45,772 bases of DNA from GCA-002700125 sp964434385 (GTDB taxonomy: Bacteria > Chloroflexota > Dehalococcoidia > Lucifugimonadales > Lucifugimonadaceae): assembly GCA_964434385.1 (NCBI GenBank), contig CAYSUW010000011.1:1-45772 (forward strand), read 5' to 3'. The first letter of the stretch is position 1. Every line of letters starts with the position of its first letter. Position numbers and translations under genes: made by a program. Positions 34,107 through 42,053 of the stretch are shown here, one piece after another. The notes below the pieces were generated by a model. That model made no database searches. It was not told the DNA's origin and was given only the letters and a program-made list of their open reading frames with translations.

Positions 34107-35822
34107 CTAACTTTTATCGATGTATACTTCTTTCATTTTAGGAACAATCATAGGGGTAAAATTAAAACCTTTAACCCATGGTTTTATAAGAGCAAGACCT
34201 TCCTGATCAAACCACATAGGTAACCAAGGAGCATCATCTATAATCAATTGTTCTGCTTTGTTATAAAGACTAATTCTTTTGTAAATGTCTTGTTCAGTCC
34301 GAGCATCTTCCAGAAATTTATCTGCATCAGTATTAGAATAATTTCCATGATTATTAGTACTTTCTGTATGAAAGAGAATATCTATAAAATCTTGAGGGTC
34401 AGGATAATCAGCCTGCCACCCAGAACCTCCCCAAACCTGAAGTCTTCTTCTATGTAAATCCTGTAAATAAGTAGCCCATTCAACCTGTTGAATTTCTATC
34501 TGTACTCCTAAAATTCTGTCCCACATATCACTTACTACTTCCATATCTAAACTAGGAGAACCTCCTGTACCTGGAACTGTAACAACTATAGGAGGTCTAG
34601 TAGAAGCATCAGCATATTTAGATTCTGATAATAACTGAGCTGCTTTATCAGGATCATATTCTATTCCAGAAATATCTAAAGAAAAACCTGGAAAATTTGG
34701 AGGTAATATTCCATAAGCTGGCTTAACTAAATCTGAATAAACTTGAGATGCAATTAATTGTTTATCAACTGCATAATTTAGAGCTAATCTGAACTTCAAA
34801 TCATCAAATGGAGGCTCTTTTACATTAAAACCTATATATGAAACTGTAAAAGAAGGAGGAACTGAAACCAAATCAGAATTCAAAGGATCATTAACATCCT
34901 TTACCCTTTCTAAATCTGCTAATCCAACACCAGTAATATCAATTTCATCATTTTCATACATAGACATTGCTTGTCCACCAGCTAAATTATATTCCACACC
35001 ATCTAACCTTGCTTTTTCTCCCCAGTAGTAGTCATTTCTTCTAATAACTAAAACTTCTCCAATTCTGTACTCATACATTACAAAAGGTCCTGTTCCTATT
35101 GGAGAATCAGTCCAATCATCTCCGTTTTGATCTACATTATTTTTTTTCAGAACATAAGCAGTTGGATAAGTCAATTTTGCCAAAAAATAAGCCTTAGGAG
35201 CATCAATAGTTATCTGTAGGGTAGAATCATCAATTATCTTTACTCCTGAAATATCTGTGATAGAACCATCTCCATCGATAACTTCCATAGAACCAACAAT
35301 ATCTTCTAGGTAAATTGATGCAACAGGAGATTCAGTATCAGGGTGAGCAGCTCTCTCAAAAGACCATTTAAAATCACGAGCGGTAATAGGAGAACCATCA
35401 GAAAATAAAATTCCGTCCCTTAATTTAAAAGTGTAAACTTTTCCATCGTCAGAAATCTCCCAAGATTCTGCTAATTCAGGAACAATTTCCAATGAAGAAT
35501 TCAAACTAACTAAACCACTAAATAGTTCAACTACCAATCCCGCAGATGTAGTATCAGTAACTAAATGTGGATCTAGGGTAGCTGGATCTGCCCAAAGTCT
35601 TTTTAATACTCCACCTTTCTCTTTATTACTCAATGAATCAGAATCTTTTTGTTCTAACAATTTGGGGGCAATTTTTTTATCTGAATCACCAGTCGACTCA
35701 ATAGGAGTATTTAGATCAGAACTAGCACTTTCTTCACTGCCACAAGAAGTTACAGCAATCATCAAAAATACAGCTAAAATAACATTAATAATTAAATTTG
35801 ATTTTTTAAAATTTTTAAACAT
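34107..35822 (-). CDS. Second family 5 ABC solute-binding lipoprotein (OppA-like)
   Basis: A 571-residue lipoprotein with signal peptide and lipobox AVTSC (Cys27), a short Ser/Asp/Lys linker without the Glu-Val repeats of the first binding protein, and the SBP_bac_5 core: ADPATLDPHLVTDTTSA, ELAESWEISDDGKVYTFKLR, GSPITARDFKWSFERA, GTGPFVMYEY and, late, GSGWQADYPDPQDFIDILF. That last block is what I recall from OppA/peptide-binding proteins, so oligopeptides are the favoured ligand. It is the first gene of the second importer set. Confidence 0.93.
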   Translation of the reverse strand: MFKNFKKSNLIINVILAVFLMIAVTSCGSEESASSDLNTPIESTGDSDKKIAPKLLEQKDSDSLSNKEKGGVLKRLWADPATLDPHLVTDTTSAGLVVELFSGLVSLNSSLEIVPELAESWEISDDGKVYTFKLRDGILFSDGSPITARDFKWSFERAAHPDTESPVASIYLEDIVGSMEVIDGDGSITDISGVKIIDDSTLQITIDAPKAYFLAKLTYPTAYVLKKNNVDQNGDDWTDSPIGTGPFVMYEYRIGEVLVIRRNDYYWGEKARLDGVEYNLAGGQAMSMYENDEIDITGVGLADLERVKDVNDPLNSDLVSVPPSFTVSYIGFNVKEPPFDDLKFRLALNYAVDKQLIASQVYSDLVKPAYGILPPNFPGFSLDISGIEYDPDKAAQLLSESKYADASTRPPIVVTVPGTGGSPSLDMEVVSDMWDRILGVQIEIQQVEWATYLQDLHRRRLQVWGGSGWQADYPDPQDFIDILFHTESTNNHGNYSNTDADKFLEDARTEQDIYKRISLYNKAEQLIIDDAPWLPMWFDQEGLALIKPWVKGFNFTPMIVPKMKEVYIDKS

Positions 35823-35866
35823 ATTTATAATTTTACAATCTAAATCGAAATTCTCAAAATTTTAGT

Positions 35867-36968
35867 TCAATTTTTCCCCATTAAAGTCTTAAGATAAGAC
35901 CTTAATAAATCATCTAAGTTTCCATCTAAAACACTTCTTACATCCTTTATTTCTAAAGATGTTCTGTTATCTTTTACTAATTGATATGGATGAAGAACAT
36001 AATTCCTTACCTGGCTACCCCATTCAGCAGAAATATGTTCCCCTTTAATTTTATTTTTTTCTAATTCTTTTTTCTTTATTTCAATGTCTAGAATTCTTGA
36101 TTTCAAGATACTCATTGCCAATTTCTTATTTTGGCTCTGAGATCTTTCATTCTGAACAGAAACAACAATATTAGTAGGCAAGTGAGTAATTCTTACAGCT
36201 GAAGAGTTCTTTTGAACACTCTGTCCACCATGACCACTAGCTTTGAAAGTATCTATCCTTAAATCATCCGAATTGATATTTACTTCAACAGTATTGTCTA
36301 GCTCAGGCATCACTTCGACTAAAGCAAAGCTAGTATGTCTTAAACTGTTGGCATTAAATGGAGAAAGCCTAACCAATCTATGAGTGCCTTTTTCACCCTT
36401 CAAGTATCCATATGAATAATCACCTTTAATTCTAATCAGGGCACTCTTGATACCTGCCTCTTCACCTGTCATTTTAGACAATATTTCAGTTTCAAATCCT
36501 TTACTAGATGCCCATCGTAAATACATTCTCATTAACATCGAGGTCCAATCCTGTGCATCTACACCTCCTGCTCCTTGGCTTAAAGAAATTATTGCTGGAG
36601 AAGAATCATACTCTCCAGATAATTGTTCACTGAATTCTAAATCTTTTAAAGTATTTTCTATACGATGAATTTCTACTAAAAAATCTTCTTTAAAATCCTC
36701 TATTTCAGAATCTTCAGAAGTTTCCATAATTTCAGAAAGATCTTTAATCGCCTTCTCTAAATTATTCCATGTAGATAAACGTTTTTTTGCTAGAGAAAGT
36801 TTTCGCATTATGACTTTAGCATTTTCTTGATCATTCCATATTTCTGGTTTTGAAGCTTCTTCTTCAATTCTTGAAATTTCTTTAGATAGAAAATCTAAGT
36901 CAAAGATACCTCACATTTTCTGCAAATTTTTTTTGCAAAATTTTTACTCTTTTTTGAAGATCATGCAT
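35867..36968 (-). CDS. prfB: Peptide chain release factor 2 (with programmed +1 frameshift)
   Basis: RF2 reads UGA and UAA stops. Translation starts at the ATG at 36968, runs 22 codons to an in-frame TGA at 36900-36902, and must shift +1 to continue, giving 366 residues (E. coli 365). After the shift, DLDFLSKEISRIEEEA and PEIWNDQENA match normal RF2. The tripeptide discriminator SPF lies at 202-204 and the hydrolysis motif GGQ at 247-249, both within 3 residues of E. coli positions. The piece after the frameshift alone (from the ATG at 36808) would lack 53 N-terminal residues. The gene starts 2 bases after the stop of the ABC exporter gene. Confidence 0.97.
36900..36909 (-). promoter_or_regulatory. 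prfB programmed +1 frameshift site
   Basis: Minus strand GTG AGG TAT CTT TGA C. The slippery CTT plus TGA plus C is identical to the classic RF2 site, and AGG two codons upstream serves as the internal Shine-Dalgarno stimulator. Low RF2 leads to pausing at TGA and a shift into the full-length frame, giving autoregulation. Confidence 0.95.
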
Positions 36969-36970
36969 TT

Positions 36971-38791
36971 TTAGTTAAGGTTCTCATTTCCTGACATAAA
37001 CAATGATTTCATTTTACTTTCTTTATTAATGGTATCAAGTGGATCTAAAATTTCTGAAATATTACCTGATTCCACAAAATATACTTTATCTGCAATTCCA
37101 ATAGTTTCTAATCTGTGTGCGATAATTAAAATAGTCATTTTGTCTTTTAATTTATCAAGCGTTGAGACTATTTCAGATTGCGTTAAAGGATCAAGTTCAC
37201 TAGTAGCTTCATCTAAAATTAAAATTTCTGGATGTCTAAGTAATGCTCTCGCTAAAACAAGTCGTTGTCTTTCTCCTCCAGATAATCTAGAACCTAAATC
37301 TCCTACGTTTGTTTCGTATTTATCTGGCATTCCATCAACAAAATTGTGAGACGAAACTTTTTTAGATACTTCAATAATTTCCTCTTCTGTCAGAGAACTA
37401 TTTCCCCAAGTTAAATTATTCTTAATAGAATCATTAAAAAAAAGACTACTTTGAGAAACATAAGCTAAATTATTTTTCCATGAATTCTCAGAAAATCGAT
37501 ATAAATCTTCTTTATCAATCAAAACTTTTCCTTGATCTGGTCGTATGAGCCCTGAAACAACATCTGCAATAGTAGTTTTCCCTCCTCCAGAAGGACCAAT
37601 AAAAGCTACAATTGAATTCTTATTTATATCTAGGCTGAGCTTTTTTAAAATTTGATTATCACCTAAAGTAACTTGAATTTCTTTTAAAGAAATTACTTTA
37701 TTAAACCCTTTATATTCTTTTACACCCCAAATTTCTTCTTCTTTATCCGCAGAGTCCATAGCATCTTCAATAGCATCTAATGCAGGTAAATTTTTACTTA
37801 ATCTCTGTAAATGATCCTGCATAACTTTAACTTTTTGAAAAATTCTATATAGCAATAAACTCATTAATAAAACTAAACTTGCTGGGAAATCCAAAAATTT
37901 TGTGGCAACTAATAATCCAGACAAAATTAAAATTACAAAAGCATACTCATATGTTGCATGAAAAACTCCTTCATTAATTGCTGAAAGAAATTGATTCTTT
38001 CTTACTTTGTTTAATTGTAGAAAAAAGTTTTTACGCATTAATTTAAAAAGACCATGTGATCTAATGTATTTTGCCATTGAAATACTATTACCTACTGATT
38101 CAAGAAGGTCTGCAGAAAAAATCGTATCCTTCTCTCCTAATCTTCTAGCAATTATTCTTAAAAAAGAAAAAACAACAGTTAGAATGAAAGCCGATAATAT
38201 AGCAAAAAATGTTAATTTTATAGAAATTATTGTTCCTACTATCAAATAAACTAAAACATTAAAAGCATTAGATAATACCTGTGTGACATCTACATAAGCA
38301 GAACCAACTCTCATGGGTTGTGCAGTTAAAAGATTAGTCATCTTGCTACGGCTATTTGATTTGTAAAAAACCCAATTTGATTTCTCAAGTTTTAAGTATA
38401 ATTTTTGACTAATTGAAGCAACTATTCCAGTTTTAAAATAATTCATTAATGCGTTATAAAGAAAGACTGAAACAGCTCTGAGACCCATAACAATAAAAAT
38501 TGTTATTAACATCCATTTCAAAGAATAAGTCATACCAAGAAAAGAGAAAGTCCTTTGAGTAAAATCTAAAATCATATTACTTGCTGAATGAGCTGAATTA
38601 ACAATTGAATCTTCAGAAGCCATTCCTATCAAAAGTTCAATAGCAGGAACTACAAGTGCTAAGGCAGCAGTATCTAATAAACTTGATGTGATCGTTATAA
38701 TTAAACCTATTACAACTCCAAACTTTTGATATGAAATTAATAATTTCACAAAAGATCTGAATGTAGATTTTTTTGGATTATCGTTACTCAT
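36971..38791 (-). CDS. ABC exporter, fused membrane and ATPase domains (MsbA/PglK-like)
   Basis: A 606-residue half-transporter. Six helices occupy roughly residues 20-330 (paired around LISYQKFGVVIGLIITITSS, the MLITIFIVMGLRAVSVFLY region, LVYLIVGTIISI, and so on). The ATPase domain follows: Walker A GPSGGGKTT, Q-loop YVSQSSLFFNDSI, signature LSGGERQRLVLARA, Walker B ILILDEATSELD and H-loop IAHR. It works as a homodimer, exporting lipids, lipid-linked sugars or drugs; cargo unknown. Its stop lies 2 bases before prfB. The start ATG has no evident ribosome site. Confidence 0.93.
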   Translation of the reverse strand: MSNDNPKKSTFRSFVKLLISYQKFGVVIGLIITITSSLLDTAALALVVPAIELLIGMASEDSIVNSAHSASNMILDFTQRTFSFLGMTYSLKWMLITIFIVMGLRAVSVFLYNALMNYFKTGIVASISQKLYLKLEKSNWVFYKSNSRSKMTNLLTAQPMRVGSAYVDVTQVLSNAFNVLVYLIVGTIISIKLTFFAILSAFILTVVFSFLRIIARRLGEKDTIFSADLLESVGNSISMAKYIRSHGLFKLMRKNFFLQLNKVRKNQFLSAINEGVFHATYEYAFVILILSGLLVATKFLDFPASLVLLMSLLLYRIFQKVKVMQDHLQRLSKNLPALDAIEDAMDSADKEEEIWGVKEYKGFNKVISLKEIQVTLGDNQILKKLSLDINKNSIVAFIGPSGGGKTTIADVVSGLIRPDQGKVLIDKEDLYRFSENSWKNNLAYVSQSSLFFNDSIKNNLTWGNSSLTEEEIIEVSKKVSSHNFVDGMPDKYETNVGDLGSRLSGGERQRLVLARALLRHPEILILDEATSELDPLTQSEIVSTLDKLKDKMTILIIAHRLETIGIADKVYFVESGNISEILDPLDTINKESKMKSLFMSGNENLN

Positions 38792-38840
38792 ATTATTCAG
38801 AAGTATATATATTAGTAGTTTTTAATGCCAAGAGATGATA

Positions 38841-38871
38841 TTGATAGATTCTCAATTATAAATAATATAAT
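38841..38871 (+). promoter_or_regulatory. Possible promoter of the atypical tRNA
   Basis: TTGATA (38841-38846), 19 bases, TATAAT (38866-38871). The -10 is perfect; the spacing is one base or so longer than ideal. A start near 38878 would be 25 bases ahead of the tRNA-like sequence. Confidence 0.4.
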
Positions 38872-38902
38872 TAATTTCAAATAAGATTTTACATCAAAAT
38901 TA

Positions 38903-38979
38903 CGGGGCGGGGCGTAGATTGGTAGCGCATCAGTATGAAGTACTGAAAGTCAGTGATTCAAATCCACTCGTCCTGACCA
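38903..38979 (+). tRNA. Atypical tRNA with GAA (Phe) anticodon and Pro-like acceptor end; possibly a pseudogene
   Basis: A 77-base cloverleaf can be drawn. Acceptor CGGGGCG/CGTCCTG has two G-U pairs. The D-arm is GCGT/GCGC with loop AGATTGGTA, the anticodon stem TCAGT/ACTGA is perfect with loop ATGAAGT (GAA at 38937-38939), the variable loop has five bases, the T-loop is TTCAAAT, and A plus CCA is encoded. Deviations: position 8 is G instead of U (38910), and the nearly invariant G53-C61 pair is A-C (38956 with 38964). The C1-G72 pair and GCGC-type D-stem recall tRNA-Pro, while the anticodon is that of Phe. It may be a decaying tRNA, a recruited one or a specialised tRNA. The surrounding gap 38792-39060 holds nothing else I recognise. 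Confidence 0.65.
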
Positions 38980-39060
38980 ATCTAAAATTCATTTAATTTT
39001 TTATATTTAGAAAAAATGAAAAAATTGTGATAATTAATACAAACATATCTGGAGTCATCT

Positions 39061-40575
39061 ATGAGTTCTGATAAAAAGAAATTTATTCTAGCTATAGACC
39101 AAGGAACAACAAGTTCCAGGGTTGTAATTTATAACAACCGCTTAACAGTTATTGATTCTGTTCAAAAACACTTCAATCAAATTTTTCCAAAAAATGGCTG
39201 GGTTGAGCATAATCCAGTTGAAATATGGAATGATGTTAAATTATTAATTCAAAAAATATTAAAAAAGAACAAAATTGAAGCTTCACAAATTTATTCTATC
39301 GGGATAGCTAATCAAAGAGAAACAACTGTTCTTTGGAATAAAAGAACAGGAAGACCAATTTACAATGCAATAGTTTGGCAAGACAGAAGAACCACTGATA
39401 TTTGTAACCATTTAAAAGAAAAGAAACTAGATAGAAAAATACAAAATATCACAGGGTTAATTATTGATCCTTATTTTTCAGCTACAAAAATTAAATGGAT
39501 TTTAGATAATAATGCCGAGGCGAAGAAGCTTGTGAAAGAAAACAACCTGCTATTTGGAACAATTGATACGTGGCTATTATGGAATTTAACTGAAAAAGAA
39601 TCACATTTAACTGATATAACCAATGCATCTAGAACAATGTTATATGATTCTAAAAAAGAAGAATGGTCAACAGATCTATTAAAAATTTTAGATATCCCCC
39701 AAAATATTCTTCCCAAAGTAGTCGAAAATGCATACGATTTTGGTACTACTAATTTGTTTGGTGGGCCAATCAATATTGGTGGAATGGCGGGTGATCAACA
39801 ATCAGCAGCAATTGGCCAAGCATGTTTTAAAAAAGGTCAAACAAAAAGCACTTACGGAACTGGTTGTTTTATCCTTATGAATATTGGAAAAAATTTCTAC
39901 TTATCAAAAAATAAACTTTTAACAACAGTTGCTTATAAAATTGGCAATCAAAAAATGTATTGTTATGAAGGCAGTATATTTGTTGCAGGTTCAGCAATCC
40001 AGTGGTTAAGAGATAAGTTATTTTTCTTCAAAGATTCTAAAGAAACTGAATACCTCTATTCTAAGGCCAATAAAAACGAAAGTATAATGGTAGTCCCAGC
40101 TCTTACAGGTCTTGGAGCGCCTCATTGGGAACCAAATGCTAGAGGAGCAATATTTGGGTTAACTAGAGATACTTCAATTGCTGAAATAGTCAAAGCGACA
40201 TTAGATAGTCTGTGTTATCAGACTTTAGATTTAATTGAAGCAATGGAAAAAGATTCAGGTACAAAAATTTCTGAAATCAGTGTTGATGGAGGAATGACTA
40301 CTAACAACAAATTTCTTCAAAGCCTTTCCAATATTCTGCAAATAAAAATAGTCAAACCAAACAACATAGAAACCACAGTATTAGGAGCAGCTTATTTAGC
40401 AGCATTAAGCTCGGGATTGATTAAAGATATTGATTCAATAACAAAACTATGGAAAAGTAACAATGTCTACAAAGTAGGCAATTATTTCTATCCTAAAATC
40501 AAAAGATCATTAATTAAAAAGCAAATATTGATTTGGAAAAAAACTGTATCCCTACTAATCAAATATCATTCTTAA
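39061..40575 (+). CDS. glpK: Glycerol kinase
   Basis: A 504-residue FGGY-family kinase. It has FILAIDQGTTSSRVV at the start, WVEHNPVEIW, IANQRETTVLWN, the substrate-binding NAIVWQDRRT, GMAGDQQSAAIGQ, GTGCFILMN, LGAPHWEPNARGAIFGLTR and DGGMTTNNKF, all close to GlpK. It phosphorylates glycerol with ATP to sn-glycerol 3-phosphate. GGAG stands 6 bases ahead of the ATG. No glycerol facilitator or glycerol-3-phosphate dehydrogenase gene is near, so it may serve lipid recycling rather than a dedicated uptake operon. The many Lys residues reflect the local AT-rich composition. Confidence 0.96.
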   Translation: MSSDKKKFILAIDQGTTSSRVVIYNNRLTVIDSVQKHFNQIFPKNGWVEHNPVEIWNDVKLLIQKILKKNKIEASQIYSIGIANQRETTVLWNKRTGRPIYNAIVWQDRRTTDICNHLKEKKLDRKIQNITGLIIDPYFSATKIKWILDNNAEAKKLVKENNLLFGTIDTWLLWNLTEKESHLTDITNASRTMLYDSKKEEWSTDLLKILDIPQNILPKVVENAYDFGTTNLFGGPINIGGMAGDQQSAAIGQACFKKGQTKSTYGTGCFILMNIGKNFYLSKNKLLTTVAYKIGNQKMYCYEGSIFVAGSAIQWLRDKLFFFKDSKETEYLYSKANKNESIMVVPALTGLGAPHWEPNARGAIFGLTRDTSIAEIVKATLDSLCYQTLDLIEAMEKDSGTKISEISVDGGMTTNNKFLQSLSNILQIKIVKPNNIETTVLGAAYLAALSSGLIKDIDSITKLWKSNNVYKVGNYFYPKIKRSLIKKQILIWKKTVSLLIKYHS

Positions 40576-40608
40576 TATTTCAAAAGAATCGTCATATTGA
40601 ACTCCGTG

Positions 40609-41850
40609 CTATTGATACGGCGCTCGCTCTTCCGGAGTAGGTTCGATAAAAGAAACACCCCCATCAGAGGGTGTTGAAATTCCAATGTCGCCGTGAGCTA
40701 CAGCTCTCTTGGTGGCTGCAGCTTCTGCTGCGACTTTTGCAGATATAGCTGCCTGATTTGCAGCAGGCCCTGAACTTAGAGGTTCAATAGATGATGGCGG
40801 TGTGGCATTTATAAGAGAGTTAATAGCCTCGACCAACTGATCTGCTCCACCATCTTGCAGAAAATGTCCGACTCCTTTGATAGTGACATGCTCAACTCCA
40901 GGATGTTTTGTTCCTGGACAGTGCTCTTGCCAAATTGCGTCACCACCAGCCATGACTGTATCCTCGTCGCTGAAAGCTAGTAACACTGGCTTAGTAAATT
41001 TCTGGAACACACCCCAAGCAGCGGAATTGTTCTCAGCTTCAGCCATTGCGGGGCGATTTGTAGGATCAGTGGGCGGTGTTGATACTAGTTCTGGAAACAT
41101 TCTCGCACCTGCTTTGTATGTATCATCAGGGTAAGGTGCATCGTAGGCTGCCATCTCTACAGGATCCATCTTTGGATTGCTCGGACCAACAGCTTTCTGT
41201 GCCAGGATTTGTCCAGGCCATTTCCCTCCACGCTCCTTCATCCAGATGTCGTCCTTCAATCCGGTTCGAAATGCAAATGTTTTCCAGCTGTAGAATCCTG
41301 ATGAGACTTTGAAAAAGGTGTCATCGCAGGTCGGCAACATAGTGTTCGCAATTACAAGCCGACGAAATGAGCCGGGATGTGCTGCGACAACGCGGGTTCC
41401 GATCAAACCACCCCAGTCCTGAAGCACCACAGTGACGTCTTTAAGGCGAAGGTGGTTTATAAGCAAATCGATGTTCCAACCTATGTGCCTCTCATAGGTG
41501 TAGTCCTCCTCACGACTTGGCTTATCACTGCGACCACATCCGACTTGATCAAATAAGATGACACGATACCCAGCATTTACAAGTGGAGGAATCATCCTAC
41601 GGTTGAGGTACGACCATGCCGACATGCCATGCGTGAGTAGGATAGTCTCCTCAGCTCGTTTATCGCCGAGATCATAGTATGCCATACGCACATCTAGGTC
41701 ATATAGCCTACTCATAAAGTACTGAGGTTCATAGTTCCACAGTGGCAGGTTGTCAAAACAGGAGTCCGGTGTACGTAACACTAATGATGACAATTGGTCT
41801 TCCGACCTCAAATTTGGATTCTTGGGAATATTTATATTTGAATCATTCAT
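40609..41850 (-). CDS. Alpha/beta hydrolase, haloalkane-dehalogenase-like, GC-rich
   Basis: A 413-residue hydrolase from the ATG at 41850 (GTG/TTG-type upstream extension of 23 residues looks non-homologous). The fold shows the oxyanion region LLTHGMSAWSYL, FDQVGCGRSDKP, the nucleophile elbow LQDWGG with Asp instead of Ser followed by the halide-type Trp, the acid region LAFSDEDTV and the catalytic His in GVGHFLQDG. Asp-Trp at the elbow is the mark of haloalkane dehalogenases, though epoxide hydrolases also use Asp. A C-terminal Ala-rich extension of about 60 residues is unusual. Base composition is far higher in G+C than the neighbours and Arg codons such as CGT and CGG appear, suggesting acquisition. 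Confidence 0.88.
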   Translation of the reverse strand: MNDSNINIPKNPNLRSEDQLSSLVLRTPDSCFDNLPLWNYEPQYFMSRLYDLDVRMAYYDLGDKRAEETILLTHGMSAWSYLNRRMIPPLVNAGYRVILFDQVGCGRSDKPSREEDYTYERHIGWNIDLLINHLRLKDVTVVLQDWGGLIGTRVVAAHPGSFRRLVIANTMLPTCDDTFFKVSSGFYSWKTFAFRTGLKDDIWMKERGGKWPGQILAQKAVGPSNPKMDPVEMAAYDAPYPDDTYKAGARMFPELVSTPPTDPTNRPAMAEAENNSAAWGVFQKFTKPVLLAFSDEDTVMAGGDAIWQEHCPGTKHPGVEHVTIKGVGHFLQDGGADQLVEAINSLINATPPSSIEPLSSGPAANQAAISAKVAAEAAATKRAVAHGDIGISTPSDGGVSFIEPTPEERAPYQ

Positions 41851-42053
41851 TTCTCGTATACCTTGGATGCTTAAGATGTAAAATTTAAATTTGTAATTTT
41901 TTGTATATTTTATTGACAATATCTGCGGAAAGATAGGAACACGGAACAGCTTGAGTCAATAAAGTATGCTATATTAACTCTGATAAAGTATAGGTTAGAT
42001 GTTCAAGTCACCCTCGATACTTATCTATTTTAGTTCAAAATATAAAAATAAAT

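Noticed and set aside
35867..36808. prfB as a 313-residue protein starting at 36808
   Set aside because: The in-frame upstream sequence to 36901 codes for normal RF2 residues and joins a 22-codon leader through the frameshift site.
38908..38979. tRNA start at 38908 with a deleted D-stem
   Set aside because: Starting at 38903 gives a complete 77-base cloverleaf with a paired 4-bp D-stem and normal D-loop.
38792..42053. Genomic island with integrase around the GC-rich hydrolase and tRNA-like gene
   Set aside because: No integrase, transposase or direct repeat of the tRNA 3' end was seen; only composition suggests transfer of the single gene.
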